Virus record (IMG/VR): IMGVR_UViG_3300042691_036880
Location: 1-28,780 of that record
Direction: 5' to 3' (one strand)
Length of the DNA stretch: 28,780 nt
From: a virus
Positions 21,907 to 28,710 of this stretch are shown piece after piece. A program made the position numbers and the translations under genes. Position 1 is the first letter of the stretch, and each line of letters starts with the position of its first letter. Under the pieces are notes generated by a model that made no database searches, had not been told where the DNA came from, and was given only the letters and a program-made list of their open reading frames with translations.

Positions 21907-22833
21907 TTATATATTATTACAACATTTAGTCTTATTTAATAAATACTTAGATAGTTCACTTTGGTATAAAAAACCTTCATTTGTTTTTCTTTTTTCCTTA
22001 CTATTTTTTTGGAAATATTTAAACACCACTCTACCACAATCATATATTACATACGATTTTTCATTACTTTCAACGTCAGTCATTTCCATTTCAACAGTTA
22101 AATAATCATCTTCCTGAATATACGTAGCGTTTACAACTTTAAAAATTTTTGGTTCTTTAATTTTCCTATCTTCAAAAATATAAGTTTTACCAATTAAAAA
22201 TTCTAATTCTGACGGTACCTCTACAATCTTGTCTAATTCTAATGTTAATATTTCCTTATCTTTATTCTCTTTAAATTTATCGTCTATCACATATTGTTTG
22301 TCAGTATATCCGTCTTTAGTTATTATAATATTAAAGTCGTAGGTACTGTCAAATTTAACTTTCCCATCACTGTTAGTTTTTAAAGTCACATCCTCACCTA
22401 ATTTATTTTTTGTTTGTATAACACACTCAGGTAGTGGGGACTTAGACACCGAGTCAACAATCAGTAAATCAAATTGGTTTACCCGTATTTCAAGTGTTTT
22501 CAATGACAATGAATCTTTAAGTGTCACATTAATTTCAGTTTCGTCAATTTTAGGAGTAATTTCTTGAGGCTCCATTCCAACAAATGTTACGTTTACTGAA
22601 GGTCCAACAAAATTGTTTAAGATTCCAATTCCATTTACATCCGTCACCGCTCCGTTTGTCCTGTCTCCAGAATCAATCACCGTAACAAATTCTAATGGTT
22701 TATTACGTTCATCAAAAACTTTAATTTTTAATGTTCTTTTTTCCTCAAATAAATATTGCTTATTTAACGCATTAATATGCATTTCTAAAATTCTATCTCT
22801 TTCTTCAGATGAAATCTCAAATAAATTTTTCAT
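21907..22833 (-). CDS. Leader-bearing protein with two carboxypeptidase-regulatory-like (Ig-fold) domains (308 aa)
   Basis: The leader MKNLFEISSEERDRILEMH then YLFEE is the best example of the MKNLF type. Residues about 34-105 (KIKVFDERNKPLEFVTVIDS, TDVNGIGILNN, VTFVGMEPQEI) have the pattern of the CarboxypepD_reg beta-sandwich known from Bacteroidota outer-membrane proteins. Residues about 118-200 (VDSVSKSPLPECVIQTK ... NSDGKVKFDSTYDFNIIITK) look like a second copy. The C-terminal 100 residues are beta-rich with two final Cys. The likely role is structural or binding, on the virion surface or at the host envelope. Confidence 0.8.
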   Translation of the reverse strand: MKNLFEISSEERDRILEMHINALNKQYLFEEKRTLKIKVFDERNKPLEFVTVIDSGDRTNGAVTDVNGIGILNNFVGPSVNVTFVGMEPQEITPKIDETEINVTLKDSLSLKTLEIRVNQFDLLIVDSVSKSPLPECVIQTKNKLGEDVTLKTNSDGKVKFDSTYDFNIIITKDGYTDKQYVIDDKFKENKDKEILTLELDKIVEVPSELEFLIGKTYIFEDRKIKEPKIFKVVNATYIQEDDYLTVEMEMTDVESNEKSYVIYDCGRVVFKYFQKNSKEKRKTNEGFLYQSELSKYLLNKTKCCNNI

Positions 22834-22843
22834 AATTCTATTA

Positions 22844-22851
22844 ATAAATAT
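22844..22851 (-). promoter_or_regulatory. ATATTTAT late-type element of gene 21907-22833
   Basis: Exact ATATTTAT in gene orientation, 10 bp before the ATG at 22833; heads the two-gene leader operon 22833-21429. Confidence 0.6.
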
Positions 22852-22894
22852 AAAGCTTAGTTGATTATATTAAACTAAAGAATTAATATTGGGT

Positions 22895-23320
22895 ATGAGT
22901 ACAATTAAAAATGGAGACCGTGTATCCGTTAACTACACTGGAAAATTAGAAGATGGTTCAATTTTTGATTCTTCATTACAAGAAGGACGAACACCATTAG
23001 AGGCGACTTTAGGTCAAGGTATGTTAATTCCTGGTTTTGAAAATGGATTAATTGGCATGTCTATTGGTGAATCTAAAACTGTTGAGATTGAGCCTGAAAA
23101 TGCTTACGGTACCTATAATAATGATATGGTACAGGAAGTTCCATTGTCACAGGTTCCTGAAGGAGTTCAAGTCGGTGACATGTTGACCGGTCAGAGTCAG
23201 TATGGGCCAATGCAAGTAACAGTTAAAGAAGTTAGTTCTGAAACTGTTGTATTGGATATGAACCACCCACTAGCGGGAAAGAAACTAATCTTTGATTTGG
23301 AAGTAGTTTCAGTAAACTAA
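22895..23320 (+). CDS. FKBP-type peptidyl-prolyl isomerase (SlyD-like)
   Basis: A 141-aa protein from ATG at 22895 (MSTIKNGDRVSVNYTGKLED); a TTG six bases earlier is less likely. The FKBP core VNYTGKLEDGSIFDSS, then PGFENGLIGMSIGES, is split by an insert (residues about 70-125, ENAYGTYNNDMVQEVPLSQV) as in the chaperone-type SlyD/FkpB group. The domain closes with HPLAGKKLIFDLEVV. It speeds prolyl isomerisation and assists folding; in a phage it would help fold structural proteins. There is no signal peptide, so it is cytosolic, and no His-rich tail. A terminator follows directly. Confidence 0.95.
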   Translation: MSTIKNGDRVSVNYTGKLEDGSIFDSSLQEGRTPLEATLGQGMLIPGFENGLIGMSIGESKTVEIEPENAYGTYNNDMVQEVPLSQVPEGVQVGDMLTGQSQYGPMQVTVKEVSSETVVLDMNHPLAGKKLIFDLEVVSVN

Positions 23321-23321
23321 T

Positions 23322-23349
23322 AAAAAGTCCCCTAATTGGGGACTTTTTT
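23322..23349 (+). terminator. Intrinsic terminator of the FKBP gene
   Basis: AAAAAGTCCCC / GGGGACTTTTTTT stem with loop TAATT, starting 2 bases after the FKBP stop. Confidence 0.9.
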
Positions 23350-23389
23350 TACACTAATTAGTATTTATTAACTATAGATAAAAAGTTTA

Positions 23390-24004
23390 ATGGATTATAT
23401 GTCACCAGAGATAATTGTTGCGTTTATTACAGGGGTTTTGGGTCCAGTTTCTGTAATTCTAATCAAAAGTTTTTTAGATAAAAGAAAGAAAAAACCAGAT
23501 TTAGTTCATGAAACATTAAAAGTTTCAGAATTAGTAACATCAAAGATAGAACACATTAAAGAAGAGTTCGGAGCCGACAGAGTTTGGATTACACAATTTC
23601 ACAACGGAGGTAATTTTTACCCAACAGGAAAATCAATGGCAAAATTCAGTATTATCTATGAATCAGTGAATGTTGGGGTCTCTTCAATACAAAGTAATTT
23701 CCACAATATACCTGTTAATCTTTTTAGTAAATCAATTAATCAGTTATTATTAAATGATGTAATTGAAATCCCTGATTTTAAGGATGATTCAATTTCAACA
23801 TTCGGTTTAAAATATGTTGCCGAGGAAAACGGATGTAAATCAGGTTATCTATTCGCAATTAAATCAATTGATGAGAGATTTATTGGTACTTTAGGTTTGG
23901 ATTTTACAAAACGTAAAACAAAATTAGACATGGAGTCAGTAAATCACCTACAAGTTCATGCGACTTCATTGGGTGGGGTGTTGATGAATCACTTATCTAA
24001 GTAA
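23390..24004 (+). CDS. Membrane-anchored GAF-like domain protein (204 aa)
   Basis: An N-terminal hydrophobic segment at about 5-27 (IIVAFITGVLGPVSVILIK) followed by a basic KRKKK stop-transfer. A soluble domain from about 40 on has a GAF-like order: a helix VTSKIEHIKEEFGADRVWI, TQFHNGGNFYPTG, a long loop, then GCKSGYLFAIKSIDERFIGTLGLDF. A conserved-looking QFHNGG occurs in related phage proteins, as far as I recall. No partner kinase or output domain. It may sense a small ligand at the membrane. A GTATTTAT near 23361 is one base off the late element. Confidence 0.7.
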   Translation: MDYMSPEIIVAFITGVLGPVSVILIKSFLDKRKKKPDLVHETLKVSELVTSKIEHIKEEFGADRVWITQFHNGGNFYPTGKSMAKFSIIYESVNVGVSSIQSNFHNIPVNLFSKSINQLLLNDVIEIPDFKDDSISTFGLKYVAEENGCKSGYLFAIKSIDERFIGTLGLDFTKRKTKLDMESVNHLQVHATSLGGVLMNHLSK

Positions 24005-24190
24005 TTAATTCATTAGTCCTGACATTTCGTTAACAATCACACCTTGTTTCATTTGTAATTGTCTAATACGACTATTTTGAGATTCATTCATCTCCAAACT
24101 TTCACCTTTAATTGACGCTATTTGGTTAGATAATTTATCAAATTCTGATAAAAGATATTGGTATCTTTGAGCTTTTTGTTCGTAATTCAT
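24005..24190 (-). CDS. Small coiled-coil protein (61 aa)
   Basis: Almost wholly helical with heptad-like hydrophobic spacing (YQYLLSEFDKLSNQIASI ... SRIRQLQMKQGVIVNEM). No leader. It ends at the base next to the convergent gene's stop and is probably the last gene of the minus-strand group starting at 24951. Role unknown. Confidence 0.75.
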   Translation of the reverse strand: MNYEQKAQRYQYLLSEFDKLSNQIASIKGESLEMNESQNSRIRQLQMKQGVIVNEMSGLMN

Positions 24191-24225
24191 TCTAAATTAT
24201 AATCATTTGTTTATATAAATAAACA

Positions 24226-24531
24226 TTACTTTTCACATTCCGATGCGTGACTATATACCTCAAATGGAAATGGTATCATAGATTTTAAATATTCTTTAAC
24301 ATTATCTCTAATATACCCTGAACGTAATGATGACCAATTATCATTCAATACCCATTCCTTGTTTAATAGGGTATACACATCAAAAATTGAATCTTCCTCG
24401 TCAATTCTATCTTCATTTAGAAACGCTCTAAAACCACAAATTCTATCATCAGATGAAAAATAACTATTAAGTTGTTCTTCCACCTTTCTGATGATTTTTT
24501 TACTTTGTTCTTGTGTGATTTTATATTTCAT
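24226..24531 (-). CDS. Leader-bearing small protein (101 aa), paralogue of the next
   Basis: The leader MKYKITQEQSKKIIRKVEEQ is of the IT-xQ-xxI type. The body has an N-terminal Cys strand RICGFRAFLNED, a central KEWV and an ending SECEK. The same layout is seen in the neighbour at 24536-24838 (EICKFEV, KKWV, SDKC), so the two are diverged duplicates. Unknown function. It starts 4 bp after the neighbour's stop. Confidence 0.75.
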   Translation of the reverse strand: MKYKITQEQSKKIIRKVEEQLNSYFSSDDRICGFRAFLNEDRIDEEDSIFDVYTLLNKEWVLNDNWSSLRSGYIRDNVKEYLKSMIPFPFEVYSHASECEK

Positions 24532-24535
24532 TAAA

Positions 24536-24838
24536 TTAACATTTGTCAGAATAAGGTAATATTGTCAAATAAATATCATACTTATCTTGTATAAAATTTA
24601 TAGAATCTTTAATTAAAGATTTTAATTCTTCTTTACCCTCAAAACCTTTTTTACTCATTTTACTATTAACCCATTTCTTATCAATTCTAAGTTTAACAGT
24701 TGGGTTAATGTCAAAATCTTCATCAGGAATTACCTCAAATTTACAAATCTCATATCTGTTATGAAATTCTTTATTTAAATCTGAGACAATACCGATAAGT
24801 ATTTTATTTTTTTGAGATTCGGTGATTACAAGTTTCAT
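24536..24838 (-). CDS. Leader-bearing small protein (100 aa), paralogue of the previous
   Basis: Leader MKLVITESQKNKILIGIVSD, ITESQ type, followed by DLNKE as candidate cut site. A Cys strand, KKWV and a C-terminal DKC follow. The start overlaps the stop of the 38-aa basic gene as ATGA. Its weak similarity to 24226-24531 is confined to layout and a few residues, so the duplication is old. Confidence 0.75.
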   Translation of the reverse strand: MKLVITESQKNKILIGIVSDLNKEFHNRYEICKFEVIPDEDFDINPTVKLRIDKKWVNSKMSKKGFEGKEELKSLIKDSINFIQDKYDIYLTILPYSDKC

Positions 24839-24951
24839 TTTAATTCCTTAATTTCTCTTAGTACTTTAACGTTATTTGAAATCCTTTTAAGATTTTTTGC
24901 GAAGTTACGTCTATTACGTTTTGGTTTACCTGCTTTTTTTGCCTTTGCCAT
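24835..24951 (-). CDS. Very small basic protein (38 aa)
   Basis: From ATG at 24951 to TGA at 24835: MAKAKKAGKPKRNRRNFAKN and a helical tail. About one third of residues are Lys or Arg. It overlaps the next leader gene by 4 bp (ATGA), which supports it being real, and has an ATATTTAT element 14 bp upstream. It probably binds nucleic acid, or helps the acidic proteins beside it. Confidence 0.65.
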   Translation of the reverse strand: MAKAKKAGKPKRNRRNFAKNLKRISNNVKVLREIKELK

Positions 24952-24965
24952 GTGAATATTTTATT

Positions 24966-24973
24966 ATAAATAT
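24966..24973 (-). promoter_or_regulatory. ATATTTAT late-type element of the 24951-24005 operon
   Basis: Exact ATATTTAT in gene orientation followed by AA, 14 bp before the ATG at 24951. Confidence 0.6.
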
Positions 24974-24983
24974 CCATTAAATA

Positions 24984-25007
24984 AAAAACCCCAATTAAGG
25001 GGTTTTT
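24984..25007 (-). terminator. Intrinsic terminator of gene 25010-25210
   Basis: AAAAACCCC / GGGGTTTTT stem with loop AATTAA, just downstream of the minus-strand stop at 25010. Confidence 0.8.
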
Positions 25008-25009
25008 AG

Positions 25010-25210
25010 TTAGTTAATACCTTCGTTGAATTTAGTTTCAATCTCTTCACGTTCTTCATCCGTTAAATCCTCGTCGGTTTCAATTTCTTCAATCCAAGTG
25101 TTATAACCATCACTACGAGCAACGATTGAAAATTCTCTACCGTCTTCTGTTGTTCCATCATATTTTTTTAGACAGAACATCAACATTTCATTTTCAAAAT
25201 CAATATTCAT
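25010..25210 (-). CDS. Acidic hypothetical protein (66 aa)
   Basis: Starts MNIDFENEMLMFCLKKYDGT and ends in a very acidic helix (EEIETDEDLTDEEREEIETK). No named domain. It follows 25213-25491 by 2 bp and ends at the terminator, so it is the last gene of that unit. Confidence 0.75.
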   Translation of the reverse strand: MNIDFENEMLMFCLKKYDGTTEDGREFSIVARSDGYNTWIEEIETDEDLTDEEREEIETKFNEGIN

Positions 25211-25212
25211 AA

Positions 25213-25491
25213 TTAGTCAAATCTACATTCTTGTTCTTCACCTGTAATTTTTTCTCTAACTACATCAGACTCACTACATTCTTCTCTTAAACTTTCAAGA
25301 TACTCGTCATCGGTTGGCTTCATTTCATTCCAATTTTCTGAGATGTAATCTTGTATTTCTTCTTCGGTCATTCCATTAAGTTCGGGATAGTCCTCAACAT
25401 TAATTTCAACCGATTCTCTTACAACCATTGTGTTGTAATACTCTACCATTCTGACTGAAATGGTCTTTGGCGTTTCGTTTGTATTTTCCAT
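25213..25491 (-). CDS. Acidic hypothetical protein (92 aa)
   Basis: Starts MENTNETPKTISVRMVEYYN, with the pattern YPELNGMTEEEIQDYISENW in the middle and EECSESDVVREKI near the end. Two Cys. No function known; co-transcribed with 25010-25210. Confidence 0.75.
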   Translation of the reverse strand: MENTNETPKTISVRMVEYYNTMVVRESVEINVEDYPELNGMTEEEIQDYISENWNEMKPTDDEYLESLREECSESDVVREKITGEEQECRFD

Positions 25492-25532
25492 AATAATATT
25501 TTTAATAAAAATACATTAGGGAAATTATATTG

Positions 25533-26012
25533 TCAAACGTCTTTTATTTTTTTGGGTGAATAATAATTCCAATCATATGATTCACTATCATGATTAATAG
25601 TATCAATTACTTCTCCGTCATAAACTGAAGTAAATCCTTCATTTTCCTCAAATCTAAACTTTTCAGTTACGATACTCATATCGTATGAATAGACAATATT
25701 TTTATATACTTCTGTTTGGATAACTCTCATCTCAATTCCAACGTTTTGAGAGTATTTCGCAAGAGTTGGTCTATTTAGAGGAGTTTTAAAATCGTCTCTA
25801 ATATTTAATTTAATCAACGAATACATGTAATCCACGTCAATTGTTTCAACATTAATCCCAAGAGCACTGATATTTGACACATAATTTTCGTAATATTCTG
25901 ATGACTCATCAAACGGATTTTCCCATTCATCACCATCAAAATCTTTTAATATGTTGTCAATGATTTTAATTAATATCTTATCATTAAATCTTTCTAACTT
26001 ACTTTTTTCCAT
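25533..26012 (-). CDS. Hypothetical protein (159 aa)
   Basis: Starts MEKSKLERFNDKILIKIIDN, with an acidic, Tyr-rich middle (DEWENPFDESSEYYENYVS). A mixed alpha/beta protein with no recognised motif. One base separates it from 26014-26520, so both are one unit. Confidence 0.75.
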   Translation of the reverse strand: MEKSKLERFNDKILIKIIDNILKDFDGDEWENPFDESSEYYENYVSNISALGINVETIDVDYMYSLIKLNIRDDFKTPLNRPTLAKYSQNVGIEMRVIQTEVYKNIVYSYDMSIVTEKFRFEENEGFTSVYDGEVIDTINHDSESYDWNYYSPKKIKDV

Positions 26013-26013
26013 A

Positions 26014-26520
26014 TTATATTTCGTATTTGTCAGGAATTATTCTTTCAACTTCTTCTCCTGTTGTATTAATCAATCGGTTCATATCTGACCAATTAATACC
26101 ATTGATTGAAACAACGTGTGTCATCGTATCAGAATTAAATTTCCTATCATTAAAGTACGCCCAATCACCGGCATCATCAGGTTCTAAATAATGTAGATAA
26201 TTGAATAGTATTGAAATATGAGACTCATCTTTAACTTCAGGTATTATGACATCAACATAAATGTCATACGTCCCTCCAAAGTAGTCGTCATCTTTTTCAA
26301 TTTCAGTTATTTGTATTGGGAGTTTGTATCTTTTTTCCGACTCGTCAATATAGAACTCAAGTTCTCCTCCTAACTTAGTATCGAGTAAATCTTTTAAATA
26401 AGGGTACTTTGAAACTCTTTTTAAAAACTCCCCAAGTCCCCCAAAATACTCCGCAATCTCTAATGGAGACATTCCCTTATCTAATTGAGAAATTATCTTC
26501 TGCGAAAAGTTATCTGACAT
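26014..26520 (-). CDS. Hypothetical protein (168 aa)
   Basis: Starts MSDNFSQKIISQLDKGMSPL. An N-terminal helical part with IAEYFGGLGEFLKRV is followed by a beta-rich acidic part (YDIYVDVIIPEVKDE). No motif recognised. The start codon is part of the 18-bp divergent module shared with 26533-26892. Confidence 0.75.
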   Translation of the reverse strand: MSDNFSQKIISQLDKGMSPLEIAEYFGGLGEFLKRVSKYPYLKDLLDTKLGGELEFYIDESEKRYKLPIQITEIEKDDDYFGGTYDIYVDVIIPEVKDESHISILFNYLHYLEPDDAGDWAYFNDRKFNSDTMTHVVSINGINWSDMNRLINTTGEEVERIIPDKYEI

Positions 26521-26535
26521 ATTTATAAATATATG
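26518..26535. promoter_or_regulatory. Bidirectional start module, reverse complement of 10295-10312
   Basis: CATATTTATAAATATATG holds both divergent start codons and an ATATTTAT per strand (26519-26526 plus, 26525-26532 minus). It is the exact reverse complement of the 18 bases at 10295-10312. Confidence 0.6.
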
Positions 26536-26892
26536 GATAAAGATATATTAATCACTATTGAATTAATTAAAAAGTTTGTAAAATCTAACGGAGTATTTGA
26601 AGATTACTACTATACCCCATATTCTGAAAACGAATTACCAATTGATGTTAGAATCCCATATAAAGTAACTAAGATTTCTTTACATAAAGAAAAAGAAGGT
26701 AAATTCAAATACGAAGGTGTTGTCTATGTTAAACCATTGGAAGTTATTCAGGGTGTTGGAGGTCAATTTGAGACAGGATATTCTTTAGATGATATCCCTG
26801 AATACTTGTTAGACGATTTCACTGAAAATATTGTGAAAGATATTGATAACTTTCTAAGTCACGTATATTTAGAAGTTGATTTTACTTATTAA
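26533..26892 (+). CDS. Hypothetical protein (119 aa)
   Basis: Starts MDKDILITIELIKKFVKSNG, with a Tyr-rich N-terminal part (EDYYYTPYSENELP), beta strands KYEGVVYVKPLEV and an acidic helical end. No family recognised. It converges with the leader gene 26889-27206, overlapping by 4 bp. Confidence 0.75.
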   Translation: MDKDILITIELIKKFVKSNGVFEDYYYTPYSENELPIDVRIPYKVTKISLHKEKEGKFKYEGVVYVKPLEVIQGVGGQFETGYSLDDIPEYLLDDFTENIVKDIDNFLSHVYLEVDFTY

Positions 26893-27206
26893 ATCTGAAC
26901 AAATTTAATAACCCTTATGTATGAATTAGGAAGCCAATCTTCGTCAACTCTTGCCGATATCTCCTCAATTAATTCACTATAGTATATTCCATCATCATTG
27001 ACATAACATATCACATCAATTTTAAATGGATTACCTTTTTTCTCAACGTTAATCACCTCCATTCTATCTAACCCCTCAACTTGAACAAGTTCAGACATCT
27101 CACCCATACCCCAATCTTCTGATTCGGTTTTAATTGTGCGCAGAGTATTATCTACCGCAGTTTGGGCAAGTGTAATTAATTTAGATTGCGCAACTTTAAA
27201 CTTCAT
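26889..27206 (-). CDS. Small protein with a weak leader-like N-terminus (105 aa)
   Basis: The start at 27206 (MKFKVAQSKLITLAQTAVDN) is preferred because it gives a leader-like helix and only an 11-bp overlap with the upstream 52-aa gene; the extension to 27272 lies inside that gene. TIKTE near residue 28 is a possible cut site. The body is acidic with DVICYVNDDGIYYSELIEEI. No family recognised. Confidence 0.65.
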   Translation of the reverse strand: MKFKVAQSKLITLAQTAVDNTLRTIKTESEDWGMGEMSELVQVEGLDRMEVINVEKKGNPFKIDVICYVNDDGIYYSELIEEISARVDEDWLPNSYIRVIKFVQI

Positions 27207-27354
27207 CGCTTTCACCAAGAAATGGTTTTGTATCACCCAACTTGGTATTAACCAATTTATTAAAGTTTTCAATTACGATTTTTTTTCCTCCTGTGTGTTG
27301 TTCACGGATTCTGTTTTTTTCTTCTTCAGAAAGGTCGTTTAAAAGATGTTTCAT
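27196..27354 (-). CDS. Leader-only mini-protein (52 aa)
   Basis: From ATG at 27354 to TAA at 27196: MKHLLNDLSEEEKNRIREQH, then IVIEN as hydrophobic-x-Glu site, then only about 20 residues to the end (LGDTKPFLGESDEV). The leader is a close match to the SEEEK-xxI-xxxH type. It overlaps the next gene by 11 bp. Either a very short cargo or a leader remnant. Confidence 0.65.
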   Translation of the reverse strand: MKHLLNDLSEEEKNRIREQHTGGKKIVIENFNKLVNTKLGDTKPFLGESDEV

Positions 27355-27376
27355 TTTAGTATTTTATTTATGTTAT

Positions 27377-28132
27377 TTATCGTCCAAGTAATCTATTGAT
27401 TATATTATTTGTTTTTTTAGTTTCTGCAAATTTTATCCTTGGGATTTTTATATTATTCTCCTTTTCGTATTTGGCGATTAAATCCATAAGAATATTTTTT
27501 GGCGCGTAATTGGTAAGTTTGTTCAGTAAGTGTTGATAATTATATGGTGTTTTATTTTCACGAGCGTCTGTTCTATAATCAGAGATAAATTTAAAAATTA
27601 CTTTTTCCAGTTTAGGATTGTGTTCCTTATAATCAACTTCAATATTTTTATTTTGGACTAAATCAGGAACTTTTAAGGCCGCAATTCCCGTAATTGCCCC
27701 AACAATCAATGGGATAATACTGGTATCATCGGGTTGATGACGTATATATGACGTGGTCATGTCAAGTAACCCGTATACACCTGAAGTTACCGAAATATTG
27801 ATTAAATTTGATAAACTAAGTTTATCAAGTATGTTTTGAAGTCGTTCTCTTTCTTCTTCATTTGCAACTTTAAAATTACCTTTAGAATAAGATATGGTTT
27901 CATTAACCTCTTCACTAAACTGAGATTCAATTTCATCTTCAACAGTTTCTTCAAATCCCTCTTTACCTAACTTATTGTATAACTTACCAAGAAACAATAA
28001 GTCGTCATTAGACAATGTTTGAATAATCTCCTGTTTAATTTCACTTGCAACTTTTTGTTCTTCGTTCTCACGAATAACACGTTTAACAATGTTTGTCAAA
28101 TCCGACTCGGTTAATCTAATAACTTTACTCAT
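27377..28132 (-). CDS. Leader-bearing protein with one hydrophobic segment (251 aa)
   Basis: The leader SKVIRLTESDLTNIVKRVIR, then EN, is nearly identical to that of the upstream gene. The body is acidic and helical, with a hydrophobic segment near 145-160 (IIPLIVGAITGIAALKV) and a Lys-rich end (NIKIPRIKFAETKKTNNIIN). No catalytic motif seen. It follows the 180-aa leader gene by 2 bp, in one operon. Confidence 0.8.
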   Translation of the reverse strand: MSKVIRLTESDLTNIVKRVIRENEEQKVASEIKQEIIQTLSNDDLLFLGKLYNKLGKEGFEETVEDEIESQFSEEVNETISYSKGNFKVANEEERERLQNILDKLSLSNLINISVTSGVYGLLDMTTSYIRHQPDDTSIIPLIVGAITGIAALKVPDLVQNKNIEVDYKEHNPKLEKVIFKFISDYRTDARENKTPYNYQHLLNKLTNYAPKNILMDLIAKYEKENNIKIPRIKFAETKKTNNIINRLLGR

Positions 28133-28134
28133 AA

Positions 28135-28677
28135 TTATTTTTTACCTAAATCTCTCATCATTTTTGAGATGTTATATGGGTTGTCAAGAGATGATACTCT
28201 ACCTCTATTACTTTCATCACTATAACGAATTTTTGGAGCCCTCTCCGCAACCAAATTGGCAATTTTCTTGATAAATCCTTTAGAAAAAATCTTAATTGGA
28301 TTTTTACCATTTTTACCAGTGTGATTAATAATTATGAGTGGTCTTAACCCTGTATGCTTAAGAACAGATGCCGGATAATATATATCAATATCTAAAAACT
28401 CACCAAAAGGGCTAACTCTAATAACAAAATGTTTGTTGTCATCTGTATCAGGATTATTTGATATTGTTCTAAGTATTTCATAATCACCGCTCTTAACTTT
28501 CTCAAGTATCCCATTGGCAAGGTATTCCATTGTTGATGATTCATTCTCAACACCAAACAATGAATGGAAAGAACCACTTAATTTATCTCCAAATGTGAAC
28601 GCGCTATCTTCTTGGATTACTCGTTTAACGATATTAACTAAATCTGACTCGGTTAATCTGATTATTTTTTCACTCAT
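28135..28677 (-). CDS. Leader-bearing protein (180 aa)
   Basis: Leader SEKIIRLTESDLVNIVKRVI, then QED as cut site. The body has a beta-rich core (HFVIRVSPFGEFLDIDIYY, PLIIINHTGK) and a basic C-terminal half (IKIFSKGFIKKIANLVAERA). No family recognised. An ATATTTAT element is 14 bp upstream. Confidence 0.8.
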   Translation of the reverse strand: MSEKIIRLTESDLVNIVKRVIQEDSAFTFGDKLSGSFHSLFGVENESSTMEYLANGILEKVKSGDYEILRTISNNPDTDDNKHFVIRVSPFGEFLDIDIYYPASVLKHTGLRPLIIINHTGKNGKNPIKIFSKGFIKKIANLVAERAPKIRYSDESNRGRVSSLDNPYNISKMMRDLGKK

Positions 28678-28691
28678 AATAATGTTTTAAT

Positions 28692-28699
28692 ATAAATAT
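28692..28699 (-). promoter_or_regulatory. ATATTTAT late-type element of the 28677-27377 operon
   Basis: Exact ATATTTAT in gene orientation, 14 bp before the ATG at 28677. Confidence 0.6.
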
Positions 28700-28710
28700 A
28701 TCAAAAAACA

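Noticed and set aside
3519-28677. Leaders as export signal peptides
   Set aside because: They are charged amphipathic helices with no hydrophobic core or signal peptidase site, unlike the true signals at 7659 and 12108.
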